Shown: positions 12,346-25,795, numbered from the stretch's first letter. The stretch: DNA of 64,000 bases from Takashimella koratensis (GCA_003116875.1 BCKT01000001.1:139763-203762); one strand, 5' to 3'. Notes: generated from the sequence alone by a model not told the origin. A program made the numbers and translations.

Positions 12346-12607
12346 CGGATTTGGCCAGGCTTAGATGGTTGTCGTTGTAAGATGCCCTAGCCTGTCATGT
12401 AGCCTATGCATTAGATGGTGTTCGACGCGATCTTCAACGACGAGCGCAGCGTTGTAACGAGTCTCCCGGTTGTACGGAGGAAAGTTGCGCCCGCTCGCGT
12501 CAGTCGGAAAGTGGTCGACCTCCACTTTTGAGCAACCTCCATTTGAGCACACATTTACTCTTTCACTCATTGCTATCTCCCTCTCTACACCATCACTTAA
12601 CCTGACC

Positions 12608-14581
12608 ATGCCAGAGCTCTACCAGCTCCCCGTTGAGCGCTTCTCCCCCAAGGACAAGAAAAGGTACGTCATCTTCACCACCAAAGTTCGTCCTTTTTCG
12701 CTGCTCACCATCTCTCTACCATATTGACGGCTCCTCGCTTTCCTTTTCTGCTTCCCCATACCCTTCTGCATGACCGGGATACCTCCCTGCTCAGCTTCGC
12801 ATACCAGACCGTGGTCAAACGTTGGCCCGTGATCTTGACCAACATCATCTCCACCCTTTCTTCGGTTAATCACGACCTTACCTCCAACTCGACGCCCGAC
12901 GCCAAGGCCAAGCTGGAGGAAGGGAAGAAGATTATCGCCAATATCGCGGGTCTCAAGTATCAGATTGAGCACAATGCGGTACTTGAGTGAGTCATCCAGG
13001 CGCTCTTATTCACTTTGGAGGTGTGCAACTCGAAATCAAACAGTTGAAGGTGATTGACACAACGTAGGATGATCGAGGAAGACGGTGGTGGGAATGTCGC
13101 ATGCTACAATGACGAGCTGGCAGCGTTTGAAGACGAGGACAAGCGATGGTACACTATGAACTGGCTCTTTGCCGAGTGTCACCTGTAAGTCCATTTTTCA
13201 CTTGTCTGAGCACTTCACCCCTCTCAACTAACTTGTTGCAGGTACCGTCGTCTTCGCAACTTCTTCGCCTTGACCACCCACTGGAAATCCTACGACCCCT
13301 TCTTCACTTCCAAAGCAGAGACCTACAAGTCCAGCTCGGGAGCAATCACCCACCTCGCCCGTGCCCTGAACGCCATGACTGCTCAGCCGCAATTATCTGA
13401 CAACTGGGCGTCCGCGGGATCTGCTCTGGAAGTCGCGTTCCTCGAGATGATCCAGGCAGACTTGTGGGGGAACGCAACAGACCTCTCACTCCTCGTTGAC
13501 CTCAAGTACGAGGACTTGCAGAAGCTTCAAGCGGTAGGAAAGCAGGCACAGGCAGAGCAAGCGAAGATGGTGTTGAGGAATGATCTGCCAAAGGTCTGGG
13601 AGGCGCTGAAGAAGGTGGACAATGGGAGAGTTGATATCGTCATGGACAATGGTGAGTTGAAGTGGAACAGTCAGCCAGTTAGCCCAAATTGACAGGCCAA
13701 CAGCCGGCTTTGAGGTCTATACCGACTTTATTCTTGCCGATTTCTTGCTCTCGTGTACGCCGTTCGTCTCCGAGGTCGTCTTCCAGTACGTCGATGCCTG
13801 TCCTCCAGTCTTCAGTGCACGATTCCAACACTAATTTCCTATAGCCCCAAGGCGATCCCATGGTTCGTCAGCGACGTCCTTCCTTACGACTTCCAATGGG
13901 CGATCGACTCTCTCCTCGACACGAGCTTCTTCGACGCCGCGCATGTCCCCTTGTCCGAAGACGACAAGCGCGAGCTCGCGACGCTCGGGTCGAGGTGGAG
14001 GTCGCACCTCGATAGCGGGCGATTCAAGCTCTCGGTCCCCATGGGCACGGAGTTGGGTGCGGATGGTCCACATGGGTTTTGGACGACTCAGTATGCGTAC
14101 CAGGACTTGCCGGCCGTCGCGCCAGAGCTGTTGGCAGAGTTGCAAAAATCCAATCTCGTGATTTTCAAGGGTGACCTCAAGTGGGTGAAATAGCCTATTT
14201 CATAGGACTCGAAACGCTAACCTAGCCGTCGTGGTCTCAGCTACCGCAAACTCATCGGTGATGCCAAATGGCCTACGACAACGCCGTTCGATCAGGCCCT
14301 CGGTCCTCTGGCTGGCAAGTTCAACCTCCTCAGTTTGCGCACCAACAAGGCCGACACAATGTGAGTGGTTCACAGGTATACGTGATGTAGATCTACAGCA
14401 AGGGGTGGTGGAGCTGATTATGCCTAGCTGTGGTCTGCCAGAAGGAATCGAGGAGAGGCTCGACGCGGAAGATGCGTCTTGGAGGGTGTCTGGGAAGTGA
14501 GTATTACCGCTGAGCTGTCGTGTGTTCGCGCTGACTGGTGGAATTAGATTCGCTGTCGTCTCGTTCTGCCCGAAGCAATGA
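12608..14581 (+). CDS. DUF89/ARMT1-family metal-dependent damage-control phosphatase
   Basis: A multi-exon gene beginning [19 protein letters not shown]. Later exons carry landmarks of the DUF89 (ARMT1/YMR027W) family: [18 protein letters not shown], a long helical region around [16 protein letters not shown], the metal-site core [20 protein letters not shown] (exon junction after DN), and [18 protein letters not shown] followed by [11 protein letters not shown] near the end. These enzymes use a divalent metal to hydrolyse reactive or damaged sugar phosphates such as fructose-1-phosphate, and are thought to limit glycation by leaked metabolites. Introns are short with CTGAC-like branch sites; the stop is TGA at 14579. 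The length is near the ~450-470 residues usual for the fungal members. Substrate is not predictable from sequence alone. Confidence 0.88.
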
Positions 14582-14845
14582 GCGCAAATGCCGAAGCCAG
14601 TAGAAAGTACCTTGATCAAAACAAGAGCCGCCAGACGAAGACCGAGAGCTAGGGCCCAATCCAAACGTTCGATTTGGCCATTCAATGCTCTAACGATACA
14701 ATCATGGCATAGCAATGGCCGGCAGTAGCCGCATAAACGTAAACATGGAGTGATGGTAACAAACATATGATCAAGTATTACACTTGTGGCCTTTTGTGAC
14801 GACGGCTTTTGATGATGTGACAGGATAGCGTTCGAGTGATTCTGG

Positions 14846-17715
14846 TCAATGAGAAAATGCCGCTCCACCTGGCCGAGAGGTGCCCACGCGTTCGTAAGGG
14901 AGTAGCAAGGAGCAACCTGCGGTCAAGGCGAGGCAGATGGCTGCGAAGAAGACGGGGAGGGAAGCGGAGATGGACAAAAGCGTCCCAGCGGAAACAGGAG
15001 CCATGACGCCGGTCCTATTGCCAGACCGGCGAGGTATAAGGAAGCGGGGAGGGAGGTTAGCCAAGACTCCAATACGAGAGACAAAAAACGACAGAGTTCA
15101 CTTACAGACGACTCAAGGCGGACGATGTGCCGCATGCTGTCCCGCGAATGCTCGTCCCAAAAGCTTCGGGTGTCATCCCGTCTGCGCCCACTTGTCAGTC
15201 TCACGTCAAATCTATCTGCACTTCCTGATCATCGGCCGTGGACACGGTCCGGCCCTCCACCTGAAGGCCACGACTATAAACAGCGCCCAGAGCACGACTT
15301 ACACAACACGGCATACATAGCCGTCGCAGCGGCTGCGATTACCATGGAGCTCACCACCACCGCCCAGTCTTCTTTCGCACCGATAAAAGCGAACATGGAG
15401 ACGGCGGTGACGGCTGTACAGATAGCGAGGGATTTACGTCTCCCCAAGCGAGTTTGAACCATCCAAGCGCCGATCTGTGTCTGTAAGCGAATGGAGCCAG
15501 ACGTAACGCGGGACAGGGTGATATCGGGGCAATAAGATCAGCACTTACGACAGAACCTGGACAGCCTGCAACTATGAGAGTGTCAGTCCAGACGAAGAGC
15601 GAGAAAACGTTCCACTTACTCGAGTAGAAGACAAAATTGACAAGGGCCGATCGGATCGCGTCGTCCCCTTCCCCTGCTCGATCCTCCAACACCGCCGGCA
15701 ACCAGACATTGAACATTGTGTACGCTAGAGAACATCAGCCAGAGACTTTAAAACGTTTCCTACTCTCTTAGGCGAGCACCTCGACACTCACCAAAGCTCA
15801 TGACAGACCAAATGATCCACATGAGGATAACCGTCCTTCGCCAGCGGGGTACAAACAATTTGGCTATTTGGGCGTACCATTGTGATGCCCAGCCCTGGTT
15901 ACCCGTATGCCTCCGATTCCCACCTCGGGCTCTGTTCTTCACTCCTTCGCCTTCCTCAGCTCCCTCTTGCTCTTCCAACTCCGGCTCGACCCCCTCGATA
16001 ACGGGCTCGGGCCACACGGGTTCTTGATCACGGTGCAGCCCGGGCGTCGGGGTATAAAACGATCCCATCGAGACCTGACGAGCTCCGTCCACCGGTGGTC
16101 GCTGTAACTCGGCGCCATCTCCAAATGTCTCATACTCTGACCGGCTGGGGGATCGGTCGTCTTGCTGAAACGGCCGCCTCTCTTCCATACTAGTATGTGA
16201 CGCTGTTCTCGACGGGGGCGCGAGCCCGTCTTCCCCTGATACGGGCTTGTACCGATATGATCCGTCTTCTCCTACTTCGCCAGCCTCGCAGTTATCCGAG
16301 GACGCATGGGGCTTGGTCTCTCGGACATCATCGTGCTCGATATCAATATCGTGAGAGTTGAAATCGGCAATGGCTCGAAGGACGACGACGGCTTCTTGTT
16401 CACGTCCGTTGGAGACGAGGTATCGTGGTGATTCGTGTAGCTTGAACAAGAGGAACCGAGCGCATGCGCATGCGAGATTCTTCATTGTGTCAGCATTGCA
16501 TATGAGAGTCACAGTTAAAGAGTCATACTCACCACCATGCCGAGGACAAGGAGGACCCGACGCCATCCGTCGTTCTCCCCGCTAGCTACGTCGCAGGCCT
16601 CCGCCGACCGACAGCTGGCACCAGGAAGTAGCGCCGCACTCACTGCTGCCGACACCACGGCGCCGATGGAGAAGAAGATGGAGAGAAAAGTGAGTAGGTA
16701 GTGTTTACTGTTAGGGAGGTTCTCCACAAACAGAGTCCCGTCCGTCGGCATCGACCCGCTGCACTTGTCAGTGGATTGACTTCTCATAACCGAAGAAGGA
16801 AGGGGAAAGAACAAGGGCTTACCCTACTGCGGTACCCAGGAGGAACATCCAGATGCAGAGGACTAGGAAAGATGGGGAAAAGCTAGCGGCCATGCCGAAG
16901 ACGGCGGTGAGGAAGAGGGTCGCGTTGAATGGAATCGCGCGACCAAGGACGTCACTCAGGACTCCCCATGTGACTGCGCCAATCATCATCTGGACGAGAG
17001 TCAGCTGAGCCAGCCGGCATTCTTGCGACCTGGGAGGGAAAAGGAGGGGGGGATTGGTGAAAGGTCGGCAAGTGAAGTACATACCCCAGCCATGGTGGAT
17101 GCAGATAAGAGCCCAGCTGTTCTCGATGATAGATTGAAGTGTATTTGCACTCGAGGCAAGATGACCGCTGGAGGATTGCAGATCCACAAGTGTTCGCATC
17201 AGCAGTTGCTCAAGTCCAGGTCTCAATCCGACCTCCCCTCCCTATCCCACAAGCACAACCTCAACCTTACCACGACATGATCTTCCTTCACCCAGGTCTG
17301 CCTGCTGTATCGAAGCCCTTGACTTACCTATACATTGTAGTGCCGAATTATCACTCATCCATCCAAACCCACAAAGGGCCAACAACCTCCAATGGTACGC
17401 TCCAAACCCAATCTTCTCGAGCGTCTCTTCCAGTCCCCTCTCCCTCGTTGCGCCATCTAACTGGTCAATCTCACGCATCATCTCTGCTTCTTCGTCCTCT
17501 TCGTCCTGTTCCTCCTCTCCCTCTTCCTGGTCGTTATCGCCGCTATGATGCGCGCCTTCAAAGCTGTATGACCCTTGGCGGTGACCGTGCCCGTGGGTGG
17601 AGTCGGGGTAGTCGGTGGTCGTGTTGAAGGAGTGGACGGAACGAGAGAGGGAAACACGACGCGGGAGGGAGAAATTGTAGCTGCTCTGCCTCGAGTGAGG
17701 GACAGGGGGCAGCAT
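14846..17715 (-). CDS. Major facilitator superfamily transporter (SV2/sugar-porter-like) with a large central loop
   Basis: A multi-exon minus-strand gene. It begins MLPPVPHSRQSSYNFSLPRR, with a His/Gly then strongly acidic cytosolic tail, and enters the membrane after GFGAYHWRLLALCGFGWMSD. Classic MFS signatures follow: GAVTWGVLSDVLGRAIPFN (TM2-3 loop, DxxGRR-like), TLFLTAVFGMAASFSPSFL, and later GAWMVQTRLGRRKSL between TM8 and TM9. The acidic Asp in GSMPTDGTLF and HESPRYLVSNGR after TM6 match the SV2/YceI-like branch that carries organic anions, sugars or phosphate. Between TM6 and TM7 is an unusually long hydrophilic loop of about 200 residues, rich in Ser, Glu and Pro. The last exons give YGMTPEAFGTSIRGTACGT and a final helix pair before the TGA. 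Substrate unknown. Confidence 0.88.
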
Positions 17716-18243
17716 GATGAGGAAGTGAGAGATGGCCGAGGTGTACAGTCACCAAAGTGAAGATGGCAACCCCGGTTGGAGGTCGATCGCGAATCGAAAC
17801 GTGAGCCGTGCCTGAAAAGAGACCACGACAACCGGCCGATGACAAATCAGTCAAACACAACCTCGAGATCTGGGGGAGCATTCTCTCCTATGGCAAGCTC
17901 ACGCGTTGCTTCTCCACGGGCATACAGGACCAGACCTCGTCTGCTCAGTGACCAACCATGAGAGACTATGCATACGGATCCAAACCTTGTTCTTCATCCA
18001 TTTTCGTATTGTGTTACTGAAGACTTGCTTTAGTCAACCCTACCTATCGTTTCTTTTACTATACAGCTTTGACAGGCTCTCTCAAACTAACACACACGAT
18101 GTGCAAGGGATTTGATTGCGACCAGGCTTGAGGTTCGCCATTAATCGTCCATACGTCCTCTTCCACCGGTGGGGCGAGTAGAGACAGTGATTAGATCTGC
18201 CGTACAACCCATCCCCCCGCCTCTTCACCACCTCTTATCCTAA
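17716..18243. other. Intergenic region (MFS promoter, ABC transporter 3' side)
   Basis: About 530 bases upstream of the MFS gene and downstream of the ABC transporter. No coding frame or RNA gene is evident. Confidence 0.5.
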
Positions 18244-21200
18244 CTACCGCCTCTCTTTGACCAGCAGCTCGAGCGCGAGGTAGCTGGCGACAGTGAACAC
18301 GGCAAAGACGATCCCGAGCAGCGCCGTGTCAGGCCACCAGAACGCCTGAGCGTGGAAGCCAAATGACGAGAGGACTGGGAGTGTCAGTGGAACAAATAAA
18401 GAGCTTGAGTTTGGGGGTAGGAGATGAAAGGGGAGACGCAGACCCTTGACTCACTCGTCGCACTCGGGACCTGAATATCGAGACCAAACTTGTGTTCAAT
18501 AAGCTGCAAGTATCGCAACTCATTAACGAGGAGCGCTTCGTAACCTGCATGGAAGAAGGATGTCGTCTGCATCCACTTGAGCCCGTCTGGAACTCGATCG
18601 TAGTTCATCAACAGTCCCGCGAACAATAAGCTATCCAAAGTCAGCGCCTCATTCACTCAGAACTACAGGATATTATTGGCCCCACTCACTTGTAGAGCAT
18701 CACGAGACTGCCGAGGAGGTTGGCGACTCCTTGGTCGGCCACCGCGACAGAGAGGAAGAGGACGATACTCGATGCCGCGAGGTTGAAGAGGACCAGAGTC
18801 ATGATGAATTTCCAGAAACACGAGACATCTGGGTTAAGACCAGCAAGTCCGTATACGATAGAACCCAGGACGAAAGGAGGGATGACGCGGAGAGGGATAA
18901 TGTCGAAGAGCACCTTGGAGAGGAAGTAGGTCGCGGGGACGTAATACCCGTTCGCGCTGAGAGTGTTAGTCGTTTAATTGAGTAGAGCGAGGACCGACTT
19001 ACCGCTCTCGCATGAACAGCATACGCTCGTTGGCAAAGATTCCCAAGGAACTGAGACAAGAGAATCCGAAGAGTGAGAGGATGAAGAGGAATAGGCCGAG
19101 GCGGTTTTGGAAACCTGGGATATCGTTGGTCACTCCGTAGAAGAAGAAGCCGCAGAACAAGGCAACGACGATGGCGACCGCGTAGTGTGTGGCCATGAGT
19201 AGTGGATTCCTAGATGTCAAGGAGGGGAAAGTTAGCGTAAATTCCCAATTGCAGGATGCTCGTCATCTCCTGCCGTCATCGCCGCTGCCGAGTTCACGCT
19301 ACATGGTCACACAGAAACCCACCTGTAGAGATTCTTGAACGCTCGCCCACTTAGCAGCTTGAACTGAGTCCAATACGTTGCTTTCTTATACCCCCTCAAC
19401 AGCTCTGTCTCCTCCGCGACATCCCTAGCATCCGATGCGTCGCGGCCATCAGGTGACTGACCCGCCTGGATCCGTCCAATCTCCGCCTCGACGATCTTGG
19501 CGTCATCGCTTGCTCGAGCGGCGAGTACGAGTGAGGCCAATTGTTCCGGGACTCTCTGGTCAGGTGTGTTGGCTCCTGAGGCGCTCGAGTCACCGAACGC
19601 GCCCAGGAGCTTGGCGGCTTTGGCGCGGATCGTACCTACCGGATCGACGGGGGCTCGGATCGCGAGCTCGTCGACCTCTTCCTCCTCTGCAGGCGGAGCG
19701 GCAGGCTCAGCGGGCGTACGGGATCCGTTGGCCGCCGAGGACGTGCCGTTGGTTTTGACTCGTGCGTCGCCGGCAGCTTCGACAGTGACGTCGATCAGGT
19801 GGTCGGCGATGTTATAGCCGGGGGGACAAGGATGGCCTACATGTTCAAAGTGAGCGGCGGCACGTGCCGCCTCGCCAGAGTAGACGAGCTGGCCACGGGC
19901 AAGGACGAGGAGGCGGTCGAACAAGGCGACAATGTTGCTCTGGGGCTGGTGAATCGTGAAGATGACAGTTCGGTTGTATTGCTTTGCCAACTGTTTGAGG
20001 GACTCGATCACGTTGTACGCATTATACGAGTCGAGGCCCGAAGTAGGTTCATCCAGGAACAAGATCGACGGGCCAGTCACGAGCTCACAGGCGATGGAGA
20101 CACGTCGCTTCTCTCCTCCGGAGATGGACCGCTTACCGGACTCGCCAATCCGAGAGTCCTTGATACCTAGAATCCCTAACTCGCTCATCGTCTCGAGCGT
20201 ACGATACACTTTCGCCTCGTGGCTCATCTCTCGCGGGAGTCGGAGGAGAGCAGAGTACAGAACGGCTTCGTAGACTGTGAGCGTGGAGAGGAGGGTATCT
20301 TCCTGGTCGACGTAGCCTACGACACGTCGAAACGTCGCTTCATCCGGGACTTCGCGACCATTGACGTACATGTCACCCGTGACTTTGCCTGTCTTCGCCT
20401 TCATCGCGAGGATATCGAGGAGTGTCGACTTGCCAGCGCCCGAAGCGCCCATGATCGCTAATAGCTCGCCAGGGCGTACGGTGCCAGTAATGTGAGAGAG
20501 CACGGGTTTGCCAGATGGGAGAGCGTACGAGAGGTTGTTGAAGTGGAGCGTGGCCGGAACGTGGTCAGACATGAGCTTGGCAGCTTCGTCTTCGGGCAAC
20601 TTGATACCACCGAACCCATCAGGGTGGCGATGTGCCCGGCCGAGGTACCACAGCACTGGGCGGGTTAGCGGAGCAGCTACGTGCCAATGCGTGATCGACT
20701 TACAAAGACACGCGACGAGGAAGATAGCGGCGGCAAGCGCGGCGCTAAGCGCAACCATAACACTGTTATCTGGCACCTCGGGACGTTGGTATCCTGGCAC
20801 CTGTGTCGCATGGAGGCACTCTCCCGTCTCGCAATCGAGCGAGATTGCGCGGTCACCAAAGACGTCGTTGATCAATTGATTCATCGCTGGTTCCTCGAAC
20901 GTGCATCCCTTGCCCGAGATACAGTTGAAACTCCCGGGTCCCTTGACTTCTTCCTCGAGGAAGTCGTCAATGTCTACGTGTGTCAGCTTGGTCCACACGC
21001 GTTCGTTGATCAGACCGTGTACTCACTGACGCTACCGTCTTCACCGCATAGGAACCTGCCGGGAACACAGGCGCACTCGATCTTTGCGCACTGGTAATGC
21101 GTCTCGTTTGCATCTACGCCAGGTCAGCACTCGTTCCGATCTCATTTCACAGTTTGAACCTCTCCCCCTGGTCTCGCTACAACCTATAGTCACTCGCACT

Positions 21201-22349
21201 CACCGATCCCGCCCTTGGCACTCCAGCTACACTCGTCGAGGCGACAATAAAAGCTCTCGATCCGATCTACCCAGAACTGGAAAGTACACGACCCCATTGA
21301 ATCCGTCGGTTCGTCAAATGGGCTAGGGTTGGGGTTGAAGTGAGCTGGGTGGGTGAAATTGGATGAAGGACCGTTGGCCGAACAGGTGAATGTTACTTGG
21401 GGCGGTTTGTTATCGGGGATCGTATCGATGATCTTGCGGTCTGCGCGAGTTAGCCACACCGCGTCATTATGTTTCTCTCATCGCGCCTCCCTTCATCCTC
21501 GACCTTGGCTCTCCATCGCCATCGACGGCTCGACTGCCCACTTCCCCGGGGCCCGATCTCGACTCACTGGTCACATCGCACATCTGGAAATTCTGCTCCA
21601 CTGTCAATCCACCCTTGTAACAGACCATATCCTCTGTATCCGCATCGGACCCATCCGGATTCCGCAATTTGAATCCTGCGCATGCCGAGTCGTTCTTACA
21701 GACTGCGGACGGTTTTAGCTGTGTTCCTAGATCGTGGGAGGGAGAGAAGTGTAGAATCGATATCTGATCGACAGAAGGGAGCGATTGAGATCGACTCGGC
21801 TCACCATTACAGTTGATCCCTCCCCATCCGTCTTTACACTCGCACAGCTCTCCATCGGGGCGGGGATACCTCTCATCTCCATCGGACAGTGCACCGCAGA
21901 CTACAACCCAAAGGCAGTCAATATCAAGCCTATCTACCCCTTCCTCATCACTTGCCACCTATCTACACGACCTGGTTTAACTCACGTGGGGAGAGACAGT
22001 CTTGCCCGCCCCATCCGGGCGGACACCGACACTGTCCATCGTAGGGATTACATTCCCCAAACTGTCCGCAGCTAAACGCTGGGAGGAGGCAATTGAAGCA
22101 AGGCGGGCACTTGCCCGGCGGTGTCTTCCCCGGCGGAGGAGGGATCAGGCCGGATTCGGCGTCGGCGTCAGCGTCGGCGTTCGATGCGAGGCCGAGGGAC
22201 CAGGTAGGGCTAGAGTTGTTCCATCCCGAAATCGAAGGGGAGAGCGACGAGGCGCCCCGGAGATGAAGCAGTTCCGGACTGCTGCGCCGGGATAAGGCGG
22301 TGGGCAATACACCGGCGGCAGCGACGATCCAGCCGAGGGGGATCAGCAT
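18244..22349 (-). CDS. ADP1: ABCG-family transporter with EGF-like lumenal domain, Adp1-like
   Basis: A multi-exon minus-strand gene. The start at 22349 gives a hydrophobic signal peptide ([19 protein letters not shown]). A cysteine-rich extracytoplasmic region follows, with EGF-like blocks ([34 protein letters not shown]), and then a membrane helix ([17 protein letters not shown]). The nucleotide-binding domain has Walker [10 protein letters not shown], signature [10 protein letters not shown] and Walker [13 protein letters not shown]. The C-terminal ABC2 membrane domain spans [20 protein letters not shown] to the terminal [11 protein letters not shown]. This order (signal, EGF, single TM, NBD, TMD) matches S. 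cerevisiae Adp1, whose substrate is unclear. The linker between NBD and TMD is long and Ala/Glu-rich. The tail residues KERR could be a dilysine-like ER retrieval signal, which is inference. Confidence 0.93.
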
Positions 22350-22772
22350 GGTGAGTGCGGGTGTGCTACGGTGTAGCGAGGGTGAAGTGAGTGAGAGAGA
22401 GAGAGAGAGTGAGAGAGGGAGGGAAGGAGGGAGTGGTCGATGATGTGGATGAAACAAAGGTAGATTGGACTGAGACTGGGATTGTACGATGACGGGGCAA
22501 ATGGTAGTAGCCAGGGTAGGGGTCGCATTAACCTACTAACTACTAACCGGCCCGAGTGGCACAGTGGCAAATCACCCAATCACCCAATCACCCAACCACA
22601 ATCCCCAGTCACCGAGATCAAGCAATGGCTTGGATGCTTGGAATGATCAAAAGTCGTCTCATGCATCGATAACTCTGTAAAGATACATACACATGGGTCA
22701 CAAGGAACTCACCTCGATGATGCTCGTCATGCCGTACAATAAAATACAACGATGGTACAGCTCAAGATTACC
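22350..22772. other. Intergenic region with (GA)n tract and 10-bp repeats
   Basis: Promoter side of the ABC transporter. It holds a GA microsatellite near 22390-22416 and three tandem copies of CAATCACCC near 22575-22600. A TGGCACAGTGG phrase near 22556 resembles a tRNA A box, but no B box follows. Confidence 0.5.
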
Positions 22773-25565
22773 CTAATCCAGATCCACCATCCCATCCTCC
22801 TCATCTTCCCCTTCGCCATCCCCATTCCCGTCCTCATTCGCGACTCCCTCCTCAACCTGCTCTTCCACCCCTCTCTCCACTGCCTCACTCTGCACACCCA
22901 CACCATCCTCTTTCCCCATACTCATCATACTACTCTTCTTCAAGGCCATCCTGAACCTCTTGAACCGCTGCGGCCGATCCAGCTCGGCACTTCGATCTCG
23001 ACCCGAGGTATCGCCCATGAGCGCTGAAATCGCGTCGGCCTGAACATTGGACAAGAGGATTAAGAGTGGCGGGAAGGGGGGAAAGTAGATCGGGAGTGAT
23101 GTCGTTAGCTTCTGTCCACAACGTCTTTTCGAATCCACCCACCTTGCCCGCTGTATCCGCAGGTCGACCTTTAGATGACGGATCGAATCCTATCCTCTTG
23201 ATAGTCTCCGCCGTAAACACTCTTCTCCTCTCCATGTCTCCTCCATCACCTTCTGCCTTTCCCTCCTTCCCATCCTTCCCTTCTTTCCCATCTTTCCCAG
23301 CCTTCTCCTTCTCACTGACTTTGGCTAGATACCTCGCGCCTGTACTCCCTGCTCCTCTCTCCAACAAACTCTGCAAGACCTTGTCACCTTCTTCTTCCTC
23401 TGCTTTCCTCTTCTCTCTCATTGCACGTGCTCTTCCCATTTTCTCGCCTACAAACTCTGGCCCGAAATGGGCTGATGGACCGGATGATGATGAGCCTGTT
23501 CGGACTACGCCGGAACCGATTACATAAGTCGCGCCGCCTCCGCCGTTCTCGAGACCTCGGGGTGCAGCTTGACCCCCGCTTCCAGGTAACAATCCGGTTT
23601 TGCGCCGAGGATCAAAGTTGCCTGAACCAGGCTTAGAGGTAGACCCACCAGGACCAGGACGAGCAGAACCAGTGGTCATGGTGAATGGTGTAGAGGCGGA
23701 CGCAAACTCGGCTCGACCGGATCGACCACGCTGAATCGCAGCGTGCATATGGTAGTCGCAAACGTGGGACACTCGGCTGTCAAAGTCAGCACGATTCATT
23801 ATAGCATCAAGGATCAACTAGAGCAAACAAATATAGTGCCGAGGGATAACAGTCTCGATGTAGTTGCTATCAGAGGTTAGGACTCACGAATCGACCCAAG
23901 TCTTACACCTAGTGTTATCTCGCTGCATCGCGCTACACTGTCCCAGATCCATCGCGTGACCAATGAGGGAGACCGACTCTGCTGAGGTTGGGTTGATCGC
24001 GAGTGGGAGTGTCAATGGATGCGGTGAAGCACCTCCTGCCTGTATCCGATATATCAGTGTTTTCCTCTACTCTACGCGTTCTTTTTGAACAACCCTTTGG
24101 TCGATGACTCCATCTACCCCCTTCCTTTTGACTCACCTTCAACGGCCTTAAGATCCTCGGATTAAGAATCGCGATCACACTCCCTACCGCCAAATTACAC
24201 CACCTCTCATACGCGCCTCCTGATCCACCTCTATAACTCTTCGAACCCTTGGTCACCGTCCCATCTTCCCTCGGTACATCCCTGACTACACTATCCGCCT
24301 CGAACAACAGCATCTGGAGCAACGTATCTCCCGCTGTACTCGTCTTGTTTGTTCTAGGCCCTAGCGCACATAGTTTCAGGTTGATGTATTTCCTTGGCAC
24401 GCGTGGTTTTTGTTTAGGTTTAGACCTGGACCCGTCGGGGTTTCGTTTAGGTGGTCTTTGGTGTCCGTCGTCTGAATCGGATCCCCCGTCATCGCCATCA
24501 CCATCGGCGTCCTTGGTACCGGAGACACGGACCTCGCTGCGCTCCGCGACGACAGCGATGGTTAGCCAATCGCCGTCAACGGGGATGTCGTACGTCGCGC
24601 CGTCACGAGAAAGACGAGCGACCGAGTATATCTGGCTAGGGCGGAGAAAGTAGCGGCCGTATAGGTGGTCCTGCACCTGGGAGTGGGGTAGGGTGCGTTT
24701 GCTGAGCAACGATAAGATGTTAGCGATAACACTTGGAGCCTAGAGCAAACGGGTGGGCGATTGCACAACTTGCCACGGAACTTACGAAAGCCTCACACCC
24801 GAGTTCGGTTCCAAGTTCAACCAGACTTCTTCACCTTCTGGATCCAACCCAAAATCTCCTGGTCCCATTTTAAATTCCTCCATGACTGTCAGATCTGCCG
24901 ACTGCCTCTCTGCTCCAGTCTTCACTATCTCCAGTCCATCATCATCAATATCCTTGCCACCCTTCCGTCCACCTCTGCCGACGTTACCGGGTCCTGCATC
25001 TGCGACTGCCACTCCGGCCGGGCTTTCCACGCGGCGAGTGAACGACGTCGATCGTTGGACAGGGACACTAGGCTCCACTTGGACTTTGGCGCGTCGTTCT
25101 GCCAATCGCGCAGACATGGACGACGCAGGTCGGTCAGGTCGCGCGGGGTCACCTGGTTCTTGGGCCGAGGCGGGGCGCGAACGGTTCGGGAAGGATGGAA
25201 ACGACGTTGATGAAGATGCTCGAGAAGAAGAGGAGGAGGCGGATGTGCTTGTGAAGACGGGTTGAGGAGGTGCAGCTGGCGGTGCAGATGCCTTTGGTCG
25301 ATCTGCACAAGTCAGTGCCAGTCTCTTCCAGATTCTAGACCAACTTCACTCATCCTCACTCCCCCTTTCCCCAGTCCCCGATCCCCTGGCCCACCACTCC
25401 TCAGTTTTCAACCACGGACGCACCTTTCGTTGGCGTCGCACCAACCAATACCTTCTCCTTCTCCTTCTCGCGCCTCCGCTCGACCTCTGCAGCTTTGGCA
25501 AGTTTGGCCGCTTTGAGCGCTTGCAAAGCCGCGATCTGCGCATCGAGGTCGGACGTGTCGTCCAT
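22773..25565 (-). CDS. MCM10: DNA replication initiation factor Mcm10
   Basis: Multi-exon. The N-terminus (from 25565) is a coiled coil, MDDTSDLDAQIAALQALKAA. After a Ser/Pro/Ala-rich linker comes the Mcm10 OB-fold (HLYGRYFLRPSQIYSVARLS, DWLTIAVVAERSEVRVSG, KYINLKLCALG, YERWCNLAVGSVIAILNPRI). The zinc-finger region follows with HVCDYHMHAAIQRGRSGRAEF. The conserved RIGFDPSS motif sits near the end, and a short intron (GTGGGT...TTCAG) joins GRPADTAGK to ADAISALMG. The C-terminus is basic then very acidic. Mcm10 binds MCM2-7 and DNA polymerase alpha at origins; Pol1 is encoded 14 kb away. The insertion with GDGDDGGSDSDDG inside the OB-fold is lineage-specific in appearance. The start is divergent from the phosphatase-like gene at 25796. 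Confidence 0.93.
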
Positions 25566-25645
25566 CCTGACTCTGGATGACGAATGGATTCCGAGGTGTT
25601 GGACGCGATTGGGAAACAGCAACAGTCTTGAATTTTGGAAATCAA

Positions 25646-25651
25646 ACGCGT
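25646..25651. promoter_or_regulatory. ACGCGT (MluI cell-cycle box) upstream of MCM10
   Basis: A palindromic ACGCGT about 80 bases upstream of the MCM10 start codon. In fungi this is the core binding site of the MBF G1/S regulator, which commonly drives replication genes. The same hexamer lies 63-68 bases before POL1. Confidence 0.5.
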
Positions 25652-25683
25652 AACGGTCATGTAGAGATCGGATTTGGACCGGA

Positions 25684-25706
25684 TATAAAGAGTCTCAAGT
25701 CACGTG
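25684..25706 (+). promoter_or_regulatory. TATA box and CACGTG E-box in the MCM10/phosphatase-like divergent promoter
   Basis: TATAAAG at 25684-25690 lies about 105-112 bases before the plus-strand start at 25796, and CACGTG (bHLH site) follows at 25701-25706. The whole divergent promoter is only about 230 bases. Confidence 0.4.
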
Positions 25707-25795
25707 TGTTTCATGACTGGATGACAACTGGAATCCACATCCTTGAACGTCAAGCTCCCCTTGTCGAGCTCGTCAATCACTCAACATCCATAGTC

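Noticed and set aside
22550..22620. tRNA-like A box (TGGCACAGTGG)
   Set aside because: No B box or cloverleaf partner follows; the next bases are CAATCACCC repeats.
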